The notes under the pieces were generated by a model, which worked only from the letters and a program-made list of their open reading frames with translations, had not been told where the DNA came from and made no database searches. Shown one piece after another: positions 10,554-19,614 of a stretch of 64,000 bases of DNA. Numbering within the stretch: position 1 is the stretch's first letter; every line of letters begins with the position of its first letter. The position numbers and the translations under genes are program-made. Origin of the DNA: Dipteronia dyeriana (Eukaryota > Streptophyta > Magnoliopsida > Sapindales > Sapindaceae); contig CM065302.1 of the NCBI GenBank assembly GCA_032871835.1, positions 2,975,094-3,039,093 of the forward strand, in the 5' to 3' direction.

Positions 10554-11319
10554 TAATCTACAATGGCGGGTAGCCTTGCTACTGCCATGTCTTAGCTCTT
10601 TATGGATCTTAACTGCAAAAGGACTCAGAAATATTATACCATGCATATATCTATATTGCGTGTATTACAGCATAAAATAAACTTCTGGTTTGTTAAAAGA
10701 ACATAAGCTTCCATCTTGTGATGTTTTCTGTATTGGCTTGGACATAAACTTATGATTTTATGATCCAAATTCCAAGCTTCAACTCCACCACTCTTTACTC
10801 TTCTTCCTCTGCTTTTTCAGGTAACAAATGTTGCTAGTTTGTAATTATACTTGTTATGATGAACTTATGTCAAGCATGTTTGGCCTCATGTTTATGGGGC
10901 TTCACCTTCACAAGTGAATTATGTGTTTGATGCTTTATTTATTGTTGAATGCCATAATTGTTTTAATTGTTAGATAAACAGAAATCATTTTGGTTGATGA
11001 TGTTTATTAGTTTTTCTTGCAATGTTATACAGTTTACTAAATTGAATATTTTGTCATGGTTGTTTAATAACTCGGAGGACTTAGATTTTTAAATTTTGGC
11101 TTCCCAAGTTCTTCAAATGTTCCACCTGCGGAGGTGAAAACAGTCTACTCAACCCTGCTGTCGAAGAGACGCTCCAAGAAAAGGAGGGCTTGTAAATCAA
11201 AAGTTGGTTAATGCAAAGTAAAGTATAGTTGCTCACACCGCCACACAATATCAGGGCTATAATCTTGAACCTTGATTTATTTTCGGTTAAACAGAAGAAA
11301 TTTAATTTGAGAAAATGCT
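10554..11319. other. Non-coding DNA between the PPR relic and the viral insertion
   Basis: 3'-UTR or intron-like AT-rich sequence. I see no gene, repeat terminus or RNA gene. Confidence 0.4.
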
Positions 11320-12917
11320 TTTATAGATCCATATTTGATTTTCATGCCAAGAAACTCAATTTCTGTGAGACCAATTGAGCTCTTCTTATCTGACAACATG
11401 ATTCCGTATTTATCAATGATATGGTGAAAATGTTGTAGGAGATCATTGTGTGATTCTTGGCTTGGTGAGAACAGAAGAATGTCATCGATATAAAGTAGGG
11501 CCGTGTTGAGTATTGGACGAAAGATTTTTGTGATGGCCTTTTGGAACAGGGAAGGGGTTGTTTTTAGTCCAAAAGGAAGGACAGTGCACTGATAATAGGC
11601 ATTTGGAAGGCAGAAAGCTGTTTTGGGCCGATCTGAATGATGAATCCCAATCTACCAGAAAGCCCCCTTTAAGTCAAACTTGGAGAAAACAGTGGCTCCA
11701 GGAATTTGTGAAAATAACGAATTAGCTCTGGGAATCGGGAACTTATCATCTTGGAGGAAGAGATTGAGAGGCTTATAATCAACTACGAGCCTTTTCTTTC
11801 CCCTGATTTGTTCAGATCTTTTTTCAACGTAAAAAGCTTGGCAGGCCCATGGAGAAGAGGTGGACTCTATTAAACCTTGTCTGAGAAGTTCATCACATTC
11901 TTTCGTGGCCAGGGATAGGTCAGTGGGAGACATTTCTGAATGGGTTGCTTTTGTGGGATTGACATCTTCATTGAGTTTGAAAGGGAGCTTTATGAAGAAG
12001 TCCAGATTCTTCCACAGAGGGTGTGGATGTTTAAAGTCTGCATGGCTGTCGGTGCAGAATTGTAAAAGTTTTTCTTGAACATGTCGGAAGTCTGGATTGA
12101 TAACCGAAATGGGGAAATTTTTTGGAATGTCAATGAAGGATTTGAATTCCCTTTTGAATTGGATCCCTTGAGGCAAAATCCTAATAGATTTTGACTGGCT
12201 GTAAATGTCCCATCCAATGAGGATATCCTTGTCGGGAAGAGGAGTTCCGATGACATGGGTCCAAAGAGTAAACGAAGGGAAAAACTGTAAGCCAATCTTG
12301 TTTTTGGAGACCAAGTAGGTGTTGAAAGGTTGTCCATCTGCTGCTAAGAACTGGTTCTTTTCTTCTTTCCAAGCATCTGCAGGGAGGACTCTGGGATTCA
12401 TCATAGAGGAATGGGCTCCCATATCAAAATAGGCAATGACAGGGACTGGCTTGGAATATTTTGTAGCTAAGATCTGAATCTTGATGTGCGGGTTAGAATT
12501 TTCATTGCTGGTGGTCTGGTAAGCTTCTGATGGGGAGTCAGGATCTGGGTAGCTTGAGTGATCTGAAGAGCTAGAGTCATGATCCTCTGAATCCAGAACC
12601 ATAAAAGAGGTCAACTGGTTGACATCTTCCTGTTCAGAGAAGAATGATTCAATATCAGCATCTGAGGGAATCTCTTCTGCAGCCTGTCTAAGCTGTTGAA
12701 TGAGCTTGGCATATTTTGTTCTTTTATTGGGACACTGTTTGGCATAATGTCTTTCTTGGCCGCATGCAAAGCATTTATTGGACTTATTCCATGATCTTCT
12801 GGCCTTATTTTTGTAGTACTTGTATTTTCTTGGATTTGAAGAACCTTTCTGGTTTTGGGTTCTGGACAGCTGCCTTCTGTAAGGCTTATTTGCTTTGCAG
12901 TTACAATGCTCTTTGGA
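11320..12917 (-). pseudogene. Copy A: zinc knuckle, aspartic protease and partial reverse transcriptase
   Basis: The frame continues from the coat region. A CCHC knuckle (CFACGQERHYAKQCP) lies near 12750. A retropepsin-like site near 12420-12435 reads D-M-G-A instead of D-T-G-A. An RT begins at about 11900 (FPIPRANSLFSQIPG; FSKFDLKGAFW). The frame then meets a TAG at about 11650, and beyond it the YIDD catalytic box is still visible near 11480. Homology ends at about 11320, so the thumb, RNase H and C-terminus are absent. The uninterrupted part is 11652-12614. Confidence 0.75.
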
Positions 12918-12920
12918 GTT

Positions 12921-15905
12921 TCACTTGAGATGGTAGTTAGGAGGAAATTTACAGTGTTTGTCGTATCTTTTTCCTTCTCTGATCATTTTCAAAAAAACTC
13001 GTTGGGTAGCACAGAGTTTTTCTAGAGCAGTGTGGGTAAACATGTGGATTTCTCTTAGAGTGATGTCTCTGAGGTTTCTTCCTGAGAATTCAATCAATCT
13101 TTGAAGTTCCCCCTGGAGTTCTGTGGGGAGAGAATTCAAATATACTTGTCTTAAGGTTTCATCATTGATTCCACCGAGTGCATAATATCTGAAAGACATG
13201 TGCCTGTCGTGGTAATCGATATCTTCTTTGTCTAATGAGCAAACTCTCATTTCGAAGAATTCCTGTCTGGTCTGTTTATTGAACTGAGAAGCGTCTCCGA
13301 GAAATTCTCTGAAGACTATTCCTGTTGCTATAGAAACAGATCCACATTTGACCAGTTGTAACTGTCTGTATTCTCCAAGTGCTTGGTACCAATCTCTGAG
13401 GGATCCGGTGAATCTAGAGACAAATTCTCTCAGAATTGATTCTGTATTGTCACCTCCTTTTGCTATTTGAAGGTCTAGCCATACACTCATTTCAGACATT
13501 CTTTTTCTCCATTGTCTGGGAGCGACGTCGTCAAAATTGAACCAGGGACCATTTGTAGGCTTCAGTGGAGGAGCCTGTGTTCTATTTCTTTGGTCTAGTG
13601 GTTCGTCAACCATAGAAGCTGGTTCCTCAGAAGTTTCACCTGAGGATTCAGACATGTCAACTGTCTGAGTAGACGGTTGTGGGTTAGCTCTAGTGGCCAG
13701 GTAGATCTGAAAAATATCAGGTAAGGCATCCGGGTCTGAATAGTTTGGAGAATCTGAGGTTGGTGTTTCATCGATGTAATATGTTTCCCATGATGAAGCG
13801 GAAGAGGATTCTGTGGGTTCTATTTCTATAGAATTATCAGAGGTTTCTGAAGTGGTAAATTGGCGGGAAGATGTATAGAAGGCATGTTTTCGATGGTCTG
13901 GTGGTGAGCGTTTGTGAGGTGCTTGTGTCTTCTTTTTCTGAGAATAGGCTTTCTTGGCTTTGCTTGAGGATGGTTGTTCAGTAGGTAAAGGAGGATATTT
14001 TCTGTAAAGATCACCAGTTGATTTGAAGAACTTGGAATGATCGGGAGGCCGGGAAGGAGGTGGTGGTGATTGGGTTGGGAATATCAAGGACGATGAATAA
14101 GGATGTGGCCTTGGGACATAAGGAGTACTAGTAAAACGGTCCCTTGTTATCTGGTCTAACTGGTCCTTGAGTAGCTTGATTTCTCTCTCTTTGCAATCAA
14201 ATTCAGGGCCAAAATATCCTTGGCTGATATACTGGTGGAGATCAACATCTAATTTAGAAACTCTGGATTGCAAATCTGTGTACATATTGCGTAATGTGGA
14301 ATCTAGATGTTGAAGCTGATTGTCATGTTGAGAAACATGATGAGAGACTTTGTCTATCTTCTGGTCAATAGAGTGAAGAACTCTATTTTGGGCAGTGGCA
14401 TTATGAGTATGCCAATTGAGGACCTGTTTAGCCTGGGAGGGCTGTTTAATAGATCCGTCAGGTGAGACCTCTGTCGATTGGATGAATGGCATGGAAAATA
14501 AGTTTCTTTCAGGATTTGAAGTGGATTCCAGGGGAGGAAAATCCTTATCATAGCTGGAGGCCATGTAGCATGGAATAGGAACTGGAGCGGGAGGCAGGAC
14601 TCTTGCTGGTGGCTCCTCCAAAGGCAATCCTTCATCTTTCAGGATTTGAAATGCCATATCATAGATAGGGAGAGGTCTGTTCTTTATTGAGTGTAAACCA
14701 ATCCAAGGACTGTGAGGGTCCTTAGGATCCCTATGTGGGTGAATTGTTTTACAAGGTGATTTCACCGGTTTGTGACAATCTCTGCAATCACAATCTGCAT
14801 CACACATTTCTGGGTCAACGTCCCAGATAAAATGTCCGTTGATCTTGTCTGTGTAGATAAGAGTCCCATCGGCTTCAAATCGATGAATAGGAATTTCCTT
14901 TTCAGTTGTGACAGGTTGGATCATGAGGACCTGGAACACCGGAGGAGCACTGAGTGATGCCTCTATGCTCGTGGTATTGGTCTCTGGAGTAGCAATTTGT
15001 TCATAAGTAGTCTGTATGGAACCATCAGTTAACTTAGTGAACTTGGTATCAGAAGCTACAACCAGAGTGGTGTTTTGAAAAGCCTTCTCATAGTTGGTGA
15101 TCCACTTGAGAGGCATAATTTCTGTGAGCTTTTCTCTGGGTAATTGCTTGGGAATTTGGATGATAGTAGGAACTTCATCTTCTCTTTCAGCTTTGATGAA
15201 TATAGTATCTCTAGTATGTCCAGGGATAGGAAGATCAAGAGCATGATCTTGGAGTCTGTACGCAATCTGGTGGTGCAGAGTTGCCATATAGGAATTTGGC
15301 ATCATAGGGGCTCCCACGAGTTGGAGTTGAATTTTGAGACAGTTGTGAAGATTCAGATCCCGGAGTGGGATGTTGAAGTTTGGATAATAAGTGAGTGAGA
15401 TGCTTCCTGTATGTAGAGTGGAAAGACACGTTCTAATGATTGCGTGTTCATACTGCTTGTAAATGGTGTTGAGAAGGGCAATCCTGGCCGTTACTGGTAA
15501 CCCTTTTCTGCCATGTAAAGTAAGGATTATCCTGATGGCTCCGATGTGTAGATGAGAGTATTCCTCTCTGATCCACTGATCAATAAGTGGTTGACCAATT
15601 TCTAACTCAACATATTGTTCAATAGAGGAGGCAGGAATTAGACAATTATCCAAAGCAGTGGATTGAACATACTCATTTATTGGAGGAGAACGGTGTTGAA
15701 CTAAGGCTGTGACTCTTCTAGAGAGTGATTTACTGTGTTTAAAGACAGTATAAGGGTTTAACAGGGGAAGAGCCGTTTCAGTGATATGGGCAGATTTTGG
15801 GATATGGGTATATTCAACAAGGTGTTGGATTTTGTTTGTTTGAGTTTGTCTGACAGAAATAGCAGAAGAAAGCCTGGAAGGAGTGTTATCAGTGTTGTTT
15901 GACAT
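12921..15905 (-). CDS. Pararetroviral movement protein plus coat protein region (994 codons)
   Basis: This is the longest open frame in the window. Residues about 1-330 read as a 30K-superfamily viral movement protein (cell-to-cell transport through plasmodesmata). A short Cys-rich patch (CDADCDCRDC, about residue 366) follows, then a heptad-rich coiled coil (about 500-580), a Ser/Pro/Thr-rich linker (about 600-770), and a capsid-like helical domain (about 785-985). That domain starts near WFNFDD and contains GSLRDWYQALGE and an LQGELQRLIEFSG segment. The start ATG at 15905 lies 72 bases downstream of the primer site. A TGA at 12918 interrupts the frame before the zinc knuckle. Copy B keeps the same arrangement with more breaks. 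It is an old genomic copy, described only. Confidence 0.75.
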   Translation of the reverse strand: MSNNTDNTPSRLSSAISVRQTQTNKIQHLVEYTHIPKSAHITETALPLLNPYTVFKHSKSLSRRVTALVQHRSPPINEYVQSTALDNCLIPASSIEQYVELEIGQPLIDQWIREEYSHLHIGAIRIILTLHGRKGLPVTARIALLNTIYKQYEHAIIRTCLSTLHTGSISLTYYPNFNIPLRDLNLHNCLKIQLQLVGAPMMPNSYMATLHHQIAYRLQDHALDLPIPGHTRDTIFIKAEREDEVPTIIQIPKQLPREKLTEIMPLKWITNYEKAFQNTTLVVASDTKFTKLTDGSIQTTYEQIATPETNTTSIEASLSAPPVFQVLMIQPVTTEKEIPIHRFEADGTLIYTDKINGHFIWDVDPEMCDADCDCRDCHKPVKSPCKTIHPHRDPKDPHSPWIGLHSIKNRPLPIYDMAFQILKDEGLPLEEPPARVLPPAPVPIPCYMASSYDKDFPPLESTSNPERNLFSMPFIQSTEVSPDGSIKQPSQAKQVLNWHTHNATAQNRVLHSIDQKIDKVSHHVSQHDNQLQHLDSTLRNMYTDLQSRVSKLDVDLHQYISQGYFGPEFDCKEREIKLLKDQLDQITRDRFTSTPYVPRPHPYSSSLIFPTQSPPPPSRPPDHSKFFKSTGDLYRKYPPLPTEQPSSSKAKKAYSQKKKTQAPHKRSPPDHRKHAFYTSSRQFTTSETSDNSIEIEPTESSSASSWETYYIDETPTSDSPNYSDPDALPDIFQIYLATRANPQPSTQTVDMSESSGETSEEPASMVDEPLDQRNRTQAPPLKPTNGPWFNFDDVAPRQWRKRMSEMSVWLDLQIAKGGDNTESILREFVSRFTGSLRDWYQALGEYRQLQLVKCGSVSIATGIVFREFLGDASQFNKQTRQEFFEMRVCSLDKEDIDYHDRHMSFRYYALGGINDETLRQVYLNSLPTELQGELQRLIEFSGRNLRDITLREIHMFTHTALEKLCATQRVFLKMIREGKRYDKHCKFPPNYHLK

Positions 15906-15976
15906 TGTTTTTAAAATTCCCTTTTTTCTTCTAGTTTATATCGGATACTATGATTCTTCCTGCCTGAAAAACAAAA

Positions 15977-15989
15977 GGCTCTGATACCA
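15977..15989 (-). other. tRNA-Met(i) primer-binding site of copy A
   Basis: TGGTATCAGAGCC on the minus strand, complementary to the 3' end of plant initiator tRNA-Met. It lies 72 bases upstream of the movement-protein ATG, as in caulimovirid leaders. The same 13-mer appears at the two gypsy elements (33842-33854 and 56649-56661). Confidence 0.9.
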
Positions 15990-16088
15990 CTTAGGGTTTG
16001 AGCTCCACGACCATCTCACAGAGAGAACCAAAGCTTTTGTTTTCCCCACAGATGGCCGATATATTATACATTATTATATATAATAATA

Positions 16089-16089
16089 A

Positions 16090-16153
<64 letters not shown>
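16089..16153. repeat. (AT)n microsatellite inside the viral intergenic region
   Basis: About 65 bases of pure AT dinucleotides. A partly duplicated phrase flanks it ('AGCTCCACGACCATCTCA' near 16011 and 'AGCTCCATGACCATCTCA' near 16157). Confidence 0.9.
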
Positions 16154-16155
<2 letters not shown>

Positions 16156-16504
16156 TAGCTCCATGACCATCTCATAGATGGTTTTTTTCCCACAGACGGT
16201 CTTTCATCAACGGCCTTAACAGGGAACTTACAAACAGAGATGGATGGAGATCTTAAGCCCTAAACTAGTCAGTACGTGGCGTTGTTAAACCTGAGTTCAT
16301 CCTAGCCAGCAACATTCTGGTTCAGGATGTGTCCAGCCGATATACTAGACTAGAAAACAAAATCTGTTCTGATATGCAGGGTCCTCATACGAGGCAAGCA
16401 TAGAGCATACTGGATCTTGAAGAATCATAGTTCCAGACATAGAACCATCTGAAGATTAGGACGAGAGAAATTTTAGAAAGCCATATGAAAATAAACACTC
16501 AAGC

Positions 16505-16510
16505 TTTATT
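16505..16510 (-). terminator. Poly(A) signal of the pararetrovirus
   Basis: AATAAA on the minus strand, about 40 bases downstream of the TATA box. Caulimovirids place the signal just after the transcription start so that terminally redundant RNA can form. Confidence 0.5.
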
Positions 16511-16548
16511 ATGATTTTCTGATGATCTTACAGAGGGGCAAGAGCTTT

Positions 16549-16558
16549 CTTATATAGG
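16549..16558 (-). promoter_or_regulatory. TATA box of the pararetroviral pregenomic promoter
   Basis: CTATATAAGA on the minus strand follows a C-rich run and lies about 640 bases upstream of the copy A ATG. A start near 16520 would give a leader of about 600 nt, typical of caulimovirids. Confidence 0.65.
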
Positions 16559-16910
16559 GGAAGGAAAACTTTAGAGAACAAGAGGCAAGCCTATCTTACA
16601 AAGGATAAGGCCAGAGATAGAGGCCGACATATTACAATAATTATCTTACAAAAGTCAACAAAGCTGGCCTGGCAGCTGGCAAACACACTAATAATTAAAC
16701 AGATAAGGAAGAAGAGAAGACTACAGACTGCTGAGATTATAGGTGGAGTGGTATTCATCGTTAGAGTCAAGGGCCCCACAAATGGAACAGGGCCATGTGT
16801 CAGCTTGGTCTTGAGAATCCAGAAGGTAGGAATTTTGGAAGGGATGCCAGCTCTTTGCTGGGTCCCGAGGGACATCTGGGAGGATAAAAAAGACGTCTGT
16901 TTGTCATTGT

Positions 16911-16918
16911 TGACGTCA
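16911..16918 (-). promoter_or_regulatory. Palindromic TGACGTCA (as-1/TGA-type) element
   Basis: A perfect TGACGTCA lies about 350 bases upstream of the TATA box, with a further GACGTC near 16892. TGACG motifs bind TGA-class bZIP factors in caulimovirid promoters (family knowledge). Use here is inferred. Confidence 0.4.
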
Positions 16919-17100
16919 CAAAGGAAATTAAGAAGAGGGGTCTGGATACTGGTCCGGTACAGTCGCTCGTAGTCATATGAAGTATCCCACTCGTAGCTTA
17001 CATTGGAGGTCCAAAGGAGGCGTGAGTGTGGGTTGTGACCGTAGGGCTTGCTAAAAACCTAAATGCAGCATACTTTGGAGGCCGGTTCTGGGTCTATTTT

Positions 17101-17607
17101 TCAAAGGTGGTACTGACCCATTAGTTTGGTAAGTTCGGTACGCCAGACAGATAGAGGATTGAACCACTGTAGGAAGGTCTGGAGGTTAGGAGAGGTTGGG
17201 CTCTGAACGAAGCCATATAATGCTTGAAGGGGAAAAACTATGGCATGATGGTGGAGAACAGATAGGCACCATATGAACCATAATACCTGGTCGGAATAAT
17301 AGTAAAATGGGGGAGATATAAAAAGGTATAGGAAAGGTTTACTAGGGTTGGCTAACTGGTGATGGCAAACCTGATCGTTGATCTGGGTGAGATACCTTGG
17401 GAGGTATAATTTTACGAAGTCATGGACCTGTTGAACAGAGGGAATATGGCCCGGTGGTAGGGTAGCCATAAATTCTGGCGGGAAAGTAAGAGGTGGTGGA
17501 ACAACATGCGGAGCTGTGGAGGATGAGGCCTGTGAGGATATCATGTAGATCAAGGGGATGAGACCAACACAGGAAATCAGAGTGATAGAGTGAGTCCTTG
17601 AAAGCAT
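17101..17607 (-). pseudogene. Copy B polyprotein C-terminal tail (168 codons)
   Basis: It begins with the last RNase H residues (DMLSRTHS, the usual 'D-L/M-LSR' end) and continues for about 160 hydrophobic, Pro-rich residues to the polyprotein stop. It is in register with the movement-protein frame 5.2 kb upstream. I do not recognise a domain in the tail. The ORF's own Met is internal, so it is not a separate protein. Confidence 0.6.
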
Positions 17608-18239
17608 ATATGGGATGATGTTGTAGTGCCCCTTTATGTGTTTGACGGAAAAGTCATATCAGGAGAACCAATCCTTGAGTCTCAGGAGCTGAGGATTTGG
17701 AGGAAGCTTGTTGTGGAATTCAAGAACCTTCGGAAAGGATGAGTTATCCATTTCGATGATGAAGTTCTTGGTCCTTAGATAGAAATCATACTTGGAGATT
17801 CCATTTTTTACAGCAAGGATCTCTTTATAAACGGTGTGATAGTGTTTCTGGGCGTCTTTGAACTGTCCACTGGCATGACCACAGTAGTGGCGTTTTCCAT
17901 TGGATTCTTTAAAGAGGACGGCTCCCCAGAAGTGGTCACTGCCATCAGTCTGTAGGATGAGCTATCCGGAAGAAGGGATATGCAGAGGGAGAGGTTTTTG
18001 AGAGACATTCTTTAGGTGAGCCACTGCCTAGGAGTGGGAGGTATCCCACTGAGGGGGATCCTTCTTGAGGAGTTTGGACAAGCTTGTAGTGTAATGGCTT
18101 GCTTGTGGGATAAAGTCGTTAATATAATTGACAATGCCAAGGAACTGTTGGACCTGTTTTTGTGAGAGGTTCGAATCTGGAAAAAAAAGAAGCTGTCTTG
18201 CCAGGTGAGGTCTGGGAACATAGGACCCATCTTTGATCT
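17608..18239 (-). pseudogene. Copy B RT connection and RNase H
   Basis: The RNase H domain is readable on the minus strand over about 17690-17965. A first Asp lies in LQTDGSDHFWG, a Glu in VYKEILAV and a further Asp in IEMDNS, the D-E-D pattern of retroelement RNase H. Stops occur on both sides. The frame returns to that of the movement protein by 17607, so a second indel compensates the 7-bp duplication. Confidence 0.65.
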
Positions 18240-19614
18240 TCATGCCAAGGATTTCAATGATCTGGTGAAACTGTTGTAGGAGTTTTCATGTGAATTCTTG
18301 TCGGATGAAAATAGTAGGATGTCGTCGATGTATAGCAGGGCAGTATAGAGAATAGGATGGAAAATCCTGGTGATGGCCTTCTGGAAAAGTGAAGGGGCTG
18401 TTTTTAGATCAAAAGGTAGGACTGTCCATTGGTACTGTGCATTCGAGAGGCATAATGCCGTCTTAGGTCTGTCATCAGGATGGATACCGATTAGCCAGAA
18501 GGCTTCTTTCAAGTCAAACTTGGAGAAAACAGTAGCTCCAGGAAGTTGGGAGAACAACGTATTGGCTCTGGGAATTGGGAACTGGGAACTTGTCATCGAG
18601 GAGGAAGAGATTGAGAGGCTTGTAATCAATTACGAGCCTATTCTTTCCTCTGAGTTATTCAGACCTCTTTTCTACGTAGAAGGCTTGGCAGGCCCACAGA
18701 GAGGAGGTGGCCTCTATATGGCCTTGTATTAGGAGATCTCCACATTCGTCAGTGGCTAGGGATAGGTCTGAGGGGGACATTCCTGAGTGAGTAGCTTTCG
18801 TTGGGTTGACATCTTCATTGAGTTTGAAATGGAGCCTAATGAAAAACTCAGGGTTTTTCCACAGTGGGTGAGGATGTTTGAAGTCTGCGTGGCTGTTGGT
18901 GCAAAACTGTAGGAGTTTCTCTTGAATTTACTGGAAATCTGGATTGATAACGGAAAGGGGGAAAATCTTGGGGATGTCGATGAAAGGTTTGAACTCCCTA
19001 TTATATTAGATCCCGTTAGGGAGGATTCTGATGGTTCTGGATCGGCTATAGATGTCCCATCCGATAAGGATATCCTTGTCTGGAATGGGGGTTCCAATGA
19101 CATGGGTCTATAGGGTGAACGAAGGGAAAAACTGTATGTCAACTTTGTGCTTGGAGATCAGGTAAGTATTACAGATTTGTCCATCAGCTGCTAGAAACTC
19201 ATTTTTTTCTTCTTTCCAGGCATTTGAAGGAAGGAAGTTGGGATTCATCATCGAGGAATATGCTCCAATATCGAAATAGGCAATGACAGGGACTGGCTTT
19301 GAGTATTTTGTTGTTAGAATCTGAATCTTGACTTGTGGGCTAGTACTACCATTAGTGGTGGCCTGGTAAACTTCTGAGGGGGAATCAGGATCTGTATATC
19401 CTGTACGTTCTGAGGAAGTGCTGGAGTCGTCTGAATCTTAGACCATAAAAGGGGTCAACTGGTTAACATCTTCTTGTTTTGAGAAGAAAGACTCAATATC
19501 TGCATCTGAGGGGATTTCATGAGCAACATGTCTAAGCTGTTGAATGAGCTTAGCAGATTTTACTCTTTTATTAAGGTATTGCTTGGCATAGTGACCCTTT
19601 TGTCCGCAGGCAAA
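18240..19614 (-). pseudogene. Copy B protease and reverse transcriptase
   Basis: The protease site near 19265-19280 reads D-I-G-A, again lacking the usual Thr. Several stops follow. The RT is open over 18240-18629 with FSKFDLKEAFWLIGI and an intact YIDD box near 18320-18331. A 7-bp tandem duplication (TGGGAAC, about 18580-18594), absent from copy A, shifts the frame just upstream of the RT palm. The thumb ends at a stop near 18240. Confidence 0.7.

Larger units (their letters stand above)
11320..15989 (-). mobile_element. Endogenous pararetrovirus, copy A (5'-complete, truncated in RT)
   Basis: A minus-strand caulimovirid genome portion: primer-binding site (15977-15989), leader, then one polyprotein frame with movement protein, coat protein, zinc knuckle, protease and reverse transcriptase. 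It stops being homologous to copy B at about 11320, shortly after the RT palm. The single-frame order MP-CP-PR-RT resembles petuvirus/florendovirus-type genomes; the genus is inference. In-frame stops at 12918 and about 11650 and the truncation mean it cannot encode a complete virus. Confidence 0.8.
15990..17100 (-). other. Viral intergenic region joining copy B end to copy A start
   Basis: Non-coding DNA from the stop of copy B's polyprotein to the leader of copy A. It contains the TGACGTCA site, TATA box, poly(A) signal, a possible leader with short ORFs, and the AT microsatellite. Its continuity shows a head-to-tail arrangement of the two copies. Confidence 0.65.

Noticed and set aside
12181..12372. 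Additional minus-strand ORFs in the protease region (also 11990-12337 and, in copy B, 18756-19142)
   Set aside because: They are out-of-frame shadows of the viral protease/RT frame, and the same shadow occurs in both copies.
17101..17607. Separate viral ORF2 with a signal-peptide-like start
   Set aside because: The frame is in register with the polyprotein and its first residues complete the RNase H end, so it is a C-terminal tail.
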